Notes: generated from the letters alone by a model not told the origin. 6,619 nt of DNA from Companilactobacillus bobalius (GCF_009764355.1 NZ_LNUA01000078.1:1-6619); one strand, 5' to 3'; shown: positions 1-6,290, counted from the stretch's first letter. Translations and numbers: made by a program.

Positions 1-27
1 TACACATAGAATGAATTCTATGTTGTA
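1..27. repeat. Inverted repeat, 9-bp arms plus extension
   Basis: ACATAGAAT (4-12) and ATTCTATGT (15-23) are perfect reverse complements separated by GA. The arms extend by TAC (1-3) against GTA (25-27) if T24 is bulged out. The half-site CATAGAAT occurs again in direct orientation at 82-89. Such a site next to a relaxase gene could bind the relaxase, an accessory protein or a repressor. The repeat may continue to the left of the window. Confidence 0.75.
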
Positions 28-50
28 CTAACCCCAAAATACTGTATTAG
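23..50 (+). promoter_or_regulatory. Possible weak promoter of the relaxase gene
   Basis: TTGTAC (23-28) and TATTAG (45-50) are separated by 16 bp and are weak matches to -35 and -10 boxes, with a TG dinucleotide just before the -10 box. The -35 box overlaps the right arm of the inverted repeat at 1-27, an arrangement that would allow repression by whatever binds the repeat. This is inferred from weak matches only. Confidence 0.3.
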
Positions 51-52
51 AA

Positions 53-67
53 GTCGCCAATGGCGAC
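53..67. repeat. Inverted repeat GTCGCCA-A-TGGCGAC
   Basis: Perfect 7-bp arms flank a single A; as a hairpin it would be a 6-bp GC-rich stem with an AAT loop. It is the most GC-rich stretch of the leader and lies 44 bp upstream of the relaxase start codon. It is a candidate for the recognition hairpin of oriT, or for an RNA structure in the relaxase leader. Confidence 0.7.
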
Positions 68-110
68 AACAAAGTCAAGCCCATAGAATCAAAGTAAAGA
101 GGTGACTAAC

Positions 111-2171
111 ATGGCAATATTTCATATGAGTTTTAGTAATATTAGTGCTGGTAAAGGACGCAGTGCTATTGCCAGTGCCGCTTATAGAAGTGGTGAAAAA
201 TTATTTGATAATCAAGAAGGCCGCCACTATTTTTATGCCCGATCGGTTATGCCAGAAAGCTTTATTTTAACTCCCGAAAATGCACCAGAATGGGCCAGTA
301 ATCGAGAACAATTATGGAATGAAGTTGAAAAGAACGATCGTAAATCAAACTCACGGTATGCAAAAGAATTTAACGTGGCTTTACCGGTAGAATTAAGTGA
401 ATCCGAACAGAAAGAATTACTGACAAAATATGTGCAAGAAAATTTTGTCGATCAAGGTATGGTAGCTGACGTAGCAATTCATCGCGATCACCCAGACAAT
501 CCGCATGCACATGTGATGTTAACCAATCGCCCATTTAACCCCGATGGTAGTTGGGGATTAAAAGCAAAGACGCAGTACATTAAAGATGAAAATGGCAAGC
601 AACTTTTAACCAAAAGCGGGTTTCCAAAACAAAGAAAAATTTGGTTGGTTGATTGGGATAAAAAGGAAAAAATTAATGAGTGGCGGCATAATTGGGCAAC
701 AAGTGTTAATCAGTCTTTAGCACAAAAAAATATTCCGGATCGGATTAGTGAAAAATCGTTTGTCGATCAAGGGATTCAAGAGACACCTACCCAACACGAA
801 GGCATTAACAGCCAAAGAAAAAATCGAAAAGCATTTAATCAACAAGTTAGCGCACAAAGAAGCGCCCAAGCTAAATATCATAATCTTGACGAAAAGATAA
901 GAAATCATGAACATTTTGACGCGTTAACTGACGAGCTATCGTTCTCTGAAAAACACACAATTAGTCATCTAAGTCAGCAATTGAAAACCTATGTCGATTT
1001 AGAACATTTAGATGATAAACAGCGCATGCTGTTTAATTGGAAAAACAGCTTATTAATCAAACATGCCATTGGTGAAGATGTAACCAAACAACTGCTGACT
1101 ATTGACCAGCAAACGACATCACTAGCACAAGCTAACCAGTTGTTAAATAAAGTGGTGGAACGAGCAACGAAAAAGCTTTATCCGGAACTTAATTTTGAAC
1201 AGACAACCGCAGCTGAACGACGGGAACTGATTAAAGAAACTAATAGTGAACAAACGATTTTTAAGGGTAGCGAATTGGCAGAACGGTTAGCGGATATTCG
1301 AAGTGACTTATTAACCCAGCAATTATTGACGTTTACCAAGCGGCCATATACCAGCTGGCAGTTAGTTAATCAGCAGGCCCAAACAATTGAGAAGCAATTA
1401 ACCACGGTGCTAGCCAAACATGGTCACCAGTTAGACGATTTGAAGCCTACTGATCGGGGCATGCTAGCCGCTTATCAACCTAACGAACTCGAATTCATTT
1501 CTAAAGCGGTGAAAAATTTACGGGTCATGCGGGAAGTTAAAGCCGTAGTGCAAACTCAATACAACAGCATTCTAACGACTGCTTTTCCGGACAGTGACCT
1601 CGATAAGCTAGAGACGATTGACAAGGAGCAAATCTATACCGCTGTGGTTTACTATGACCCAGAATTAAAGCCGTTAAGCGCCAATGATCTTAGTCAATTG
1701 CAACAGCAGCCACCGGTAGTCTTTACTAGTCAGCAACACCAAGCCGGTTTAAATTACCTGTTAGGTAAAATGGAATTAAAAGATATTCAGGATCATCGAC
1801 TGCAACGGGTCTTAAAACATGATGGCACCCGGCAACTGTTTATTGGCGAATGTGGCCAAGATCCTAAGTTGGATCACCAACAAATTGAAATGGTGCAAAC
1901 CCGTTTGAAACAACAGACAATGCGCTTTGATCAATATAAGCAAGACCAAATTAAGGACTATCAGGCCATTAATTATTACCCAACTAGCCCGAAAAACTAC
2001 CTGACTAATATTTTGGACGAAGCTTTAATAACCATTTTATATGCGAAGAACACGGACTATCTAAGAAAGCAGCAACTACGTGGCTTAAAAGAGACCGAGT
2101 GGGCAATGACGAAAAAGCAACGGCAACACCAAACTCGAAACCGACATGAAGATGGGGGCATGCACTTGTAA
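111..2171 (+). CDS. mobQ: MobQ (MobA/MobL/TraA-type) conjugative relaxase
   Basis: This relaxase nicks one strand at oriT, stays covalently attached to its 5' end and pilots it into the recipient. It has 686 residues from ATG 111, which has AGAGGTGA (98-105) five bases upstream. A GTG nine bases earlier (102) is in frame but overlaps that ribosome binding site, so I reject it. Residues 1-231 are the nuclease domain: Tyr25 in AAYRSG is the expected catalytic tyrosine (same position as Tyr25 of RSF1010 MobA, from memory), E86 lies in AKEFNVALP, and H124/H132/H134 in [11 protein letters not shown] form the metal-binding histidine motif. The domain ends near ETPTQHEG. Residues about 240-686 are Gln/Lys-rich and probably helical, with no domain I can name; such a long tail is usual for Lactobacillus TraA-type relaxases. 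It looks complete and functional. The gene is also called mobA or traA in related plasmids. It converges on the topoisomerase remnant. Confidence 0.93.
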   Translation: MAIFHMSFSNISAGKGRSAIASAAYRSGEKLFDNQEGRHYFYARSVMPESFILTPENAPEWASNREQLWNEVEKNDRKSNSRYAKEFNVALPVELSESEQKELLTKYVQENFVDQGMVADVAIHRDHPDNPHAHVMLTNRPFNPDGSWGLKAKTQYIKDENGKQLLTKSGFPKQRKIWLVDWDKKEKINEWRHNWATSVNQSLAQKNIPDRISEKSFVDQGIQETPTQHEGINSQRKNRKAFNQQVSAQRSAQAKYHNLDEKIRNHEHFDALTDELSFSEKHTISHLSQQLKTYVDLEHLDDKQRMLFNWKNSLLIKHAIGEDVTKQLLTIDQQTTSLAQANQLLNKVVERATKKLYPELNFEQTTAAERRELIKETNSEQTIFKGSELAERLADIRSDLLTQQLLTFTKRPYTSWQLVNQQAQTIEKQLTTVLAKHGHQLDDLKPTDRGMLAAYQPNELEFISKAVKNLRVMREVKAVVQTQYNSILTTAFPDSDLDKLETIDKEQIYTAVVYYDPELKPLSANDLSQLQQQPPVVFTSQQHQAGLNYLLGKMELKDIQDHRLQRVLKHDGTRQLFIGECGQDPKLDHQQIEMVQTRLKQQTMRFDQYKQDQIKDYQAINYYPTSPKNYLTNILDEALITILYAKNTDYLRKQQLRGLKETEWAMTKKQRQHQTRNRHEDGGMHL

Positions 2172-2251
2172 TCAAAATGTAAAGATAAATGTACACATAT
2201 GTGTTCAATGGGTGCTATATTTGCCATTAAAAGTACGCAACCTAGATGCGG

Positions 2252-2269
2252 ATTATCAGGTGTGATAAT
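2252..2269. repeat. Hairpin ATTATCA-GGTG-TGATAAT
   Basis: Perfect 7-bp arms enclose a four-base loop. AT-rich arms and the lack of a following T-run argue against a terminator. It could be a protein-binding site. The role is unknown. Confidence 0.6.
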
Positions 2270-2424
2270 AATGCCTACATGAGTTTTGATGGTTAAAACA
2301 TTCAGAAAACTATATTTAGGGCACCGAATTGTTGCTGCGCTAATTGTTGAATTCCAATGGCTCAGTCAAAAGTGTAGTTTGATAAGCTTGTCAGTGAAAA
2401 GGTAGCTCGGTCGAATTATGATTA

Positions 2425-2440
2425 CGTCGTAGTGACGACG
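2425..2440. repeat. Hairpin CGTCGT-AGTG-ACGACG
   Basis: Perfect 6-bp GC-rich arms enclose a four-base loop; a further GAAT (2413-2416) can pair with ATTC (2441-2444) across an 8-nt bulge. On the minus strand it follows the stop codon of the 30-codon ORF by about 10 bases, where a terminator would sit, but there is no T-run. It may be an RNA 3'-end stabiliser or a DNA-level site. Confidence 0.55.
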
Positions 2441-2452
2441 ATTCAGACTAAG

Positions 2453-2545
2453 TTATTTCATAGAAAAAGATTTTCTGGGCACACTATTTACTTTAGCCTG
2501 TAAAACTGGTAATTCACTCCCAATAACTGCTAATTTATTATCCAT
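2453..2545 (-). CDS. Small hypothetical protein, 30 residues
   Basis: ATG at 2545 is preceded by AAAGGAGATC (2560-2551) eight bases upstream, one of the best ribosome binding sites in the window. The product begins MDNKLAVIGSELPV and ends PRKSFSMK. It has a short hydrophobic patch but no convincing membrane helix or signal peptide, and I do not recognise it. It lies downstream of the topoisomerase remnant on the same strand, 121 bp from its stop, with the long inverted repeat at 2575-2628 between them. It could be a leader peptide, a small plasmid protein or the front end of a gene whose rest was lost. The ribosome binding site is strong evidence of past or present translation; the function is unknown. 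Confidence 0.5.
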   Translation of the reverse strand: MDNKLAVIGSELPVLQAKVNSVPRKSFSMK

Positions 2546-2574
2546 TTTATGATCTCCTTTGCTTTGCTAATCTC

Positions 2575-2628
2575 ACCCGTTGTTTAGGTTTACTTTTAGG
2601 GTTGTAAAAGTGAACCTAAATGACGGGT
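2575..2628. repeat. Long inverted repeat, 24-bp stem
   Basis: Arms 2575-2598 and 2605-2628 pair as ACCCGT/ACGGGT, TTTAGGTT/AACCTAAA and ACTTTTA/TAAAAGT. The only imperfections are three positions (2581, 2582, 2591) that become G-U pairs in a plus-strand transcript but A-C mismatches in a minus-strand one. The loop is GGGTTG. No T-run follows on either side, so it is not a standard intrinsic terminator. It lies between the topoisomerase stop codon and the ribosome binding site of the 30-codon ORF. It could be a cruciform, an operator, a replication or transfer site, or a plus-strand RNA structure. Confidence 0.8.
2581..2608 (-). promoter_or_regulatory. Possible promoter of the 30-codon ORF, inside the inverted repeat
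   Basis: On the minus strand TTTACA (2608-2603) is a 5/6 match to a -35 box, followed after 16 bp by the poor -10 candidate TAAACA (2586-2581). Both lie within the inverted repeat 2575-2628, so a protein bound to the repeat would block transcription. The -10 match is weak, so this is a low-confidence inference. Confidence 0.25.
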
Positions 2629-2666
2629 TCACCAACCGGAACGTAGTGCAGGGCGGTAGGCAGGTT

Positions 2667-4199
2667 CTAATCAAAATCAAAACTTAATTTATGGCCGTCA
2701 AGCTTTAACTTGGCGTTAAACGACTTTCCCTTTTTGCTCTTGAAACCCTTTAATTTGCTGGTTTCCCCTTTGGTGACCAGCGCTTTAATCGCGGTCTTAC
2801 CAAGTGTCTTGCTACTCCATTTCTTGGGTAGGGTAAAGTCCTCGCCTTGCTTAGGCTTCACAATGTAAAATTTTTGTTTGTTTATGACAGTTGCTTGTGG
2901 TGTTTCTAAAAACACCTCGGCGGACTTTTGTGCTTGCTGTTGATGATCAATTTGTTGTTTAATGGCTGCACTGCCAGTTAATTGCGTGGGAACATCAGCG
3001 ATTAACTTTGCCACGAACTTTTTGATTTGGCTCAAAAAATTATCCTGAGTGCGTTCTTCGGTACTGATTTGCTGTAACGCTTGCTCCCATTTAGCTGTCA
3101 TTTCTGGACTAGTTAGCAAGGGTTCGAGTTCGACTGCTTTACATAAAGTGATTCCGGCTTCACTGACGTGCAACTTATTCTTTTCAGTAACTAAGTAGCC
3201 GCGTTTCTTTAACACTTCCAGCACATTGGCCCGGGTCGCACTTGTCCCAATGCCTTGCACATCTTTGAGAATCGCCTGGGCTTCTTCATCATCAAGCGTT
3301 TTGCCAGCGGTCTTCATGGCCGTAATTAATGTCCCTTCGGTAAAGGGTACCGGAGGTGTCGTTTCTTTTTTCGGCGTTTGCAGATTCGCTTGAACTTGGT
3401 CGCCTTGGTGAACAATCGGTAGGGTGGCTGCCTCTTGCTGGTCAGCTTTGTGATCATCAAATAAAGCTTGCCAACCTTGCTTAGTTGGGACCTTACCGGT
3501 TGCTTTAAAATTGGCGTCACCAACTTGGGTAATAATGGTGGTTTCTTCGTACTCGTACGGATCAGCAAACATCGCTAACGTCGTCCTTAAAACCAGGTCA
3601 TAGACTTGTTGCTGTAATTTAGGCAAGCTGGCTAGCTTCTCTTTCGTTGGCACGACTTTAGTCATAATAATGGCATAGTGTTCTTCAACTTTTTTCCCAT
3701 CAACATAGCGTTTGTTCGGAGTGGTATTGGTTAAAGCGACCGGCTTAGAGACCAAGCCCAGATACTTCGTCAGATTAGCCACTAAATAATCAAATTCTTC
3801 ATCAGTGATATAATCACAATCGGTGCGGGGATAACTGAGCAGTTTGTCTTCGTATAAGCTTTGAATAGCCGCTAAGGTTTGGCTGGCGCTGGCGTGATAA
3901 CGTTTATTCATGGCACTTTGGAGACTAGATAGCGAGAATAGTTGGGGACTAGCTCGTTTTTTGCCTTGCTTTTGGACGTCCTTGATTAAACCGCCCTGTG
4001 AGCCTTTCTGAACGTGTTTAGCCTGCATGAATGTCATTAGCCCTGTTTCGTCTTTAAATCGCTGATAGGGGTCTAATTTTGCGAAGAATTTTTGCTGATT
4101 AGCTAAAATTTCCGCATTTAGTTCAAAATAAGGTTCTGGCTTAAAGTTTTTGATTGCCTGGTCCCTTTGATAAACCATATACAAAGTGGGCGTCTGCAC
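2667..4199 (-). pseudogene. topB: DNA topoisomerase III (type IA), N-terminal part missing
   Basis: The 510-residue remnant covers the core and C-terminus of a type IA topoisomerase, which relaxes or decatenates DNA by a single-strand cut. It begins with VQTPTL; in intact enzymes GRVQTPTL lies near residue 190, after the Toprim domain that holds the catalytic Glu and Mg-binding Asp residues. That whole part is absent. The active-site tyrosine is present (Tyr123 in LLSYPRTDCDY, with Arg125), as are the AIIMT segment (usually HHAIIPT), GIGTSATRANVLE and a C-terminal repeat domain ending KLKLDGHKLSFDFD. The frame closes at TAG 4211-4209, three codons before the GTG. Without Toprim it should not be able to perform the reaction. 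It could still be translated from GTG 4199. Topoisomerases of this type are common in the transfer regions of Gram-positive conjugative plasmids. Confidence 0.88.
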
Positions 4200-4204
4200 G
4201 CGTA

Positions 4205-4209
4205 CCCTC
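4205..4209 (-). promoter_or_regulatory. Ribosome binding site before the truncated topB start
   Basis: AGAGGG, with GAGGG at 4209-4205, lies five bases upstream of GTG 4199. In the intact gene this GTG would be an internal valine codon, so the new junction has either created or captured a usable start signal. The site overlaps the stop codon that closes the frame upstream. Confidence 0.45.
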
Positions 4210-4232
4210 TATCTTATTATTTACTGGAAAAT

Positions 4233-5024
4233 TCATTTCCGTTTGGTCGGAATAAAATTACGAATAAACTGAAATCGTTTATGTTCATGATCGATATATA
4301 AATAGCCAAAAATACTGAAAAATAACGCACCAATAAAATTAACGAATAGATCTTTCATAGTATCGATCACGCCAACATCGAGATAGCCGTTATGGATCAC
4401 AGTAGTCACTTTTTTGCCATCAGCGGTTTCACTTTCAATCGTCGTTCGTTGAATATCTTTCAGCTGGACCACTTTATTGTTACGTTGGCCTAGATCCACG
4501 CTATTGATTTGGCGCACAATGCGATCCTTTTGCATATCCATATTCAACCAACGATCCGCTGAAAATTCGACAAATTCCCAAGCAACCCCGACCGTCATTG
4601 AAAAACAAAACGTGGTCACCGCAATAAATAGCGGTGTTAATTTCAGAATCGTTATATTTTCATTCAACAAATAAATCAGCGAAAAACCGACTCCAGCAGC
4701 CAAAAACCCATTTAGTGCGTGTAACGCTGTGTCCCAGACTGGAATATGACTATAAAAGTCATTTAGTTCACCTAACACTGTTGAGCTAAAAATAAAACTG
4801 ATTACGATCAATTCTAGCAAACTAGGTATATTAATATGCAGATAAGTTTCAATTAAATATGGTAGCATAAACAAAATTAATGTCAGCACTAACAAAGCGA
4901 CGTGTGACCATTCTTGCATATAAATGCTATTGCCTAACATAAAAATGACAATTAACCGATAAAATATATAAATCAGCGTCACGATTTTACTTGCGGTAGT
5001 GGTGTGTGCCGTAAAGAATTTCAT
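4233..5024 (-). CDS. Membrane protein resembling DUF2238/YjdF
   Basis: The protein has 263 residues, starting at ATG 5024 with GGGGG six bases upstream. About six membrane helices are visible, near residues 14-31, 42-60, 67-87, 99-120, 128-150 and 222-244, with a polar segment (about 155-220) before the last. The pattern WDTALH (97-102), AWEFVEF (148-154) and DTMKD (221-225) resembles the conserved residues of DUF2238, whose E. coli member is YjdF; the function of that family is not known to me. The C-terminus is basic (PTKRK). It looks complete. It lies 33 bp upstream of the topoisomerase remnant on the same strand with no terminator between, so the two may be co-transcribed. It stands where the front of topB should be, so it is probably cargo or came with a rearrangement. 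Confidence 0.6.
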   Translation of the reverse strand: MKFFTAHTTTASKIVTLIYIFYRLIVIFMLGNSIYMQEWSHVALLVLTLILFMLPYLIETYLHINIPSLLELIVISFIFSSTVLGELNDFYSHIPVWDTALHALNGFLAAGVGFSLIYLLNENITILKLTPLFIAVTTFCFSMTVGVAWEFVEFSADRWLNMDMQKDRIVRQINSVDLGQRNNKVVQLKDIQRTTIESETADGKKVTTVIHNGYLDVGVIDTMKDLFVNFIGALFFSIFGYLYIDHEHKRFQFIRNFIPTKRK

Positions 5025-5103
5025 AAAACGCCCCCAATCATCGTTGAATCCGTATAATTTCCTAATTTAAGCTTATGATATTAGTGATGCTAGTTCAAGT
5101 CGG

Positions 5104-5292
5104 GTGCAAAATAAAAAAATCACACCAAAAGGAACCTACAAGTATTTAAAAGAAATCACTGGTAACGGAGCCTATTATCAAGTGGCTTGGCAAAAATTAG
5201 CTGATGGCTACATCGCCCTTTATGGCACGACCCCGATTCAAATCAACGTAGCCCCTATATTGAATGATATTTTTGAAAATGAGGAGGGGTAG
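5104..5292 (+). CDS. Small hypothetical protein upstream of the ardC-like gene, start doubtful
   Basis: This ORF of 62 codons begins with GTG 5104, encodes a product with ITPKGTYKYLKEIT near its front and ends in NDIFENEEG. It is soluble, with mixed charge, and I cannot name a family. No ribosome binding site precedes the GTG. The frame is open back to 5071 without an ATG, so the 5' end, or at least its control region, may have been lost at a junction near 5071-5103. Its last codons (GAG GAG GGG) form the ribosome binding site of the next gene, which starts four bases after this stop, so the two were translationally coupled. It probably belongs to the same plasmid leading-region operon as the ardC-like gene. 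Confidence 0.5.
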   Translation: MQNKKITPKGTYKYLKEITGNGAYYQVAWQKLADGYIALYGTTPIQINVAPILNDIFENEEG

Positions 5293-5295
5293 ACA

Positions 5296-5871
5296 ATGCC
5301 GAGTAAAGCAGACGTTAAAGCCTGGAAAGCACAATTAGTCGCCCAAGCCGAACAACAAATCCTAAAATTAACCGATAGTGACCGATTTAAACAGTATCTT
5401 AATACCCTGGCTAAATTTCATCATTATAGCGCCAGAAACATTGATTTGATTTATGTGCAAAATCCGCAAGCCACTCAAGTCGCGGGCTTTAAGCAATGGC
5501 AGACGGCTCTTAACCGCACCGTCAAACGAGGCGCAAAAGCGATTCGGATTGCGGCCCCGATTATTAAGAAGTTAACACCAGCCGAGCAAAAGCGTCTTGA
5601 TACCACCGATGAACGCGCCATTGTCGGATACCGTTATCTACCCGTCTTTGACGTGTCACAAGCTAGCGGTGAGCCCGACAATGCTTTGAAACTAAAGACG
5701 TTATATCACGAATATGCGCATAGCCAGCTACACGCATTAAAATCAGCCTTTAAAGATCGGCCACGAGCTTATCAGGAAACCCAAGCCGAAGCGGTTGCAT
5801 ATGTTGCCATGCAAAATACTGCTGTTAAGGGCACGTTCACAGTTTTTCCAAAGTCGCCGACATTTGTCTAG
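5296..5871 (+). pseudogene. ArdC-like antirestriction protein / zinc metallopeptidase, broken
   Basis: ATG 5296 follows GGAGGGG (5283-5289) at six bases. Residues 1 to about 115 match the N-terminal ssDNA-binding domain of ArdC/LtrC-type proteins (AKFHHYSARN, QVAGFKQWQTALNR, VKRGAKAIRI, LPVFDVSQASG). A zinc peptidase motif follows: HEYAH at 138-142 and Glu165 in QAEAVAYV as the likely third ligand. ArdC-type proteins on conjugative plasmids bind incoming single-stranded DNA and protect it from restriction. Two defects are visible. FDVSQ and HEYAH are only about 17 residues apart, whereas LtrC/ArdC relatives I know have roughly 80-100 there, suggesting an in-frame deletion near codons 122-128. 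From about codon 176 (5821) the reading frame runs into IS sequence and ends after 16 foreign codons. Family assignment is fairly sure; the deletion is inferred from memory of relatives. Confidence 0.75.
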
Positions 5872-6251
5872 CCAACTCCATGAACGTTCAACGATCCATC
5901 GTTGCGGTAACACCGTGAACATATGCAACTCGTTGCGTTTAACTACCGTCGTCTTAGCATTCAAAATGAGCTTCACCTGATCCGCAAAGTCATTGCCAGT
6001 GTAGCCACCATCAACCATGACATGCTGAACCAGCTATAAATTTTGGCTAGCCAAACTAATAAACATAGCCAATGCACCTGAACGATCTGATACATTAGCT
6101 CGTGTCACGAGAACGGCTTGTGGTAAACCATTAATATCAACCGCCATATGACGCTTAATCCCTGAAATCTTTTTGCCGCCATCGTAGCCACTATTTTTCG
6201 TTAAATCAGTGGTTTTAACACTTTGAGCATCAACAATCACAAACGACGTTC

Positions 6252-6265
6252 GGGCCGATCGGCCC
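6252..6265. repeat. 14-bp GC-rich palindrome in the transposase gene
   Basis: GGGCCGATCGGCCC is a perfect palindrome lying 25 nt downstream of the slippery heptamer in the direction of transposase translation. In RNA it could form a 5-bp GC stem with a GATC loop. Nearer to the heptamer, CTGTTGC (6290-6284) and GCACAG (6270-6265) can also pair with one bulge. Whether either stimulates frameshifting is not shown. Confidence 0.4.
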
Positions 6266-6290
6266 TGTGCAAAGCGATAGTAAGCAACAG

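Larger units (their letters stand above)
1..110 (+). other. Candidate oriT / relaxase control region
   Basis: This is the region immediately upstream of the relaxase gene, where MobQ-type plasmids usually carry oriT. It holds two strong inverted repeats (1-27 and 53-67) and a third copy of the CATAGAAT half-site at 82-89. After the second inverted repeat comes AAGTCAAGCCCATAG (72-86). From memory this resembles the MobQ nick region of the pSK41/RSF1010 type, which is an inverted repeat followed about 13 nt later by a GTGCGCCCT-like nick site; here GCCC lies 12-15 nt after the repeat. The match is partial and needs a one-base gap. The position and architecture are seen; the oriT role is inferred. 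The region could instead, or also, be an operator for relaxase autoregulation. Confidence 0.45.
2172..2452. other. Gene-free region with several small palindromes
   Basis: I see no convincing gene on either strand in this stretch downstream of the relaxase. It holds a perfect 12-bp palindrome ACACATATGTGT (2193-2204), hairpins at 2252-2269 and 2425-2440, and a short GTTTT/AAAAC stem at 2283-2299. None is followed by a T-run, so none is a typical intrinsic terminator for the relaxase. After the stop codon of the small ORF at 2453, its reading frame stays open for 27 more codons on the minus strand, but nothing recognisable is encoded. The stretch may be gene debris or a replication/transfer control region. 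Confidence 0.5.

Noticed and set aside
102..110. GTG start three codons upstream of the relaxase ATG
   Set aside because: It overlaps the AGAGGTGA ribosome binding site; ATG 111 has ideal spacing and puts the catalytic Tyr at residue 25 as in RSF1010 MobA.
454..780. 14-base direct repeat TTTGTCGATCAAGG within the relaxase gene
   Set aside because: Both copies encode FVDQG in the proper frame and are best explained as coding coincidence.
717..914. Minus-strand ORF of 65 codons inside the relaxase gene
   Set aside because: It lies wholly antisense to a well-supported gene, with no recognisable product.
2005..2208. Minus-strand ORF of 67 codons overlapping the end of the relaxase gene
   Set aside because: It is mostly antisense to the relaxase, with biased hydrophobic composition and no family resemblance.
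2575..2628. Long hairpin as an intrinsic terminator of topB
   Set aside because: There is no T-run on the minus strand after the stem (GAGATTAGC follows), and the minus-strand RNA has three mismatches.
2636..2656. CGGAACGTAGTGCAGGGC as an alternative oriT core resembling pSK41 (CGGAACGT and AGTGC shared)
   Set aside because: The two short matches lack the intervening repeat arm and a GCGCCCT-type nick site, and the stretch is 500 bp from the relaxase end and not upstream of its start.
3326..3568. Minus-strand ORF of 80 codons within the topoisomerase remnant
   Set aside because: It is a shadow in another frame; the Lys/Pro-rich composition is typical of an out-of-frame reading.
4477..4674. 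Plus-strand ORF of 65 codons inside the DUF2238-like gene
   Set aside because: It is antisense to a coherent membrane protein gene and encodes nothing recognisable.
5795..5980. Plus-strand ORF of 61 codons across the ardC/IS junction
   Set aside because: It is antisense to the transposase and made of junction sequence.
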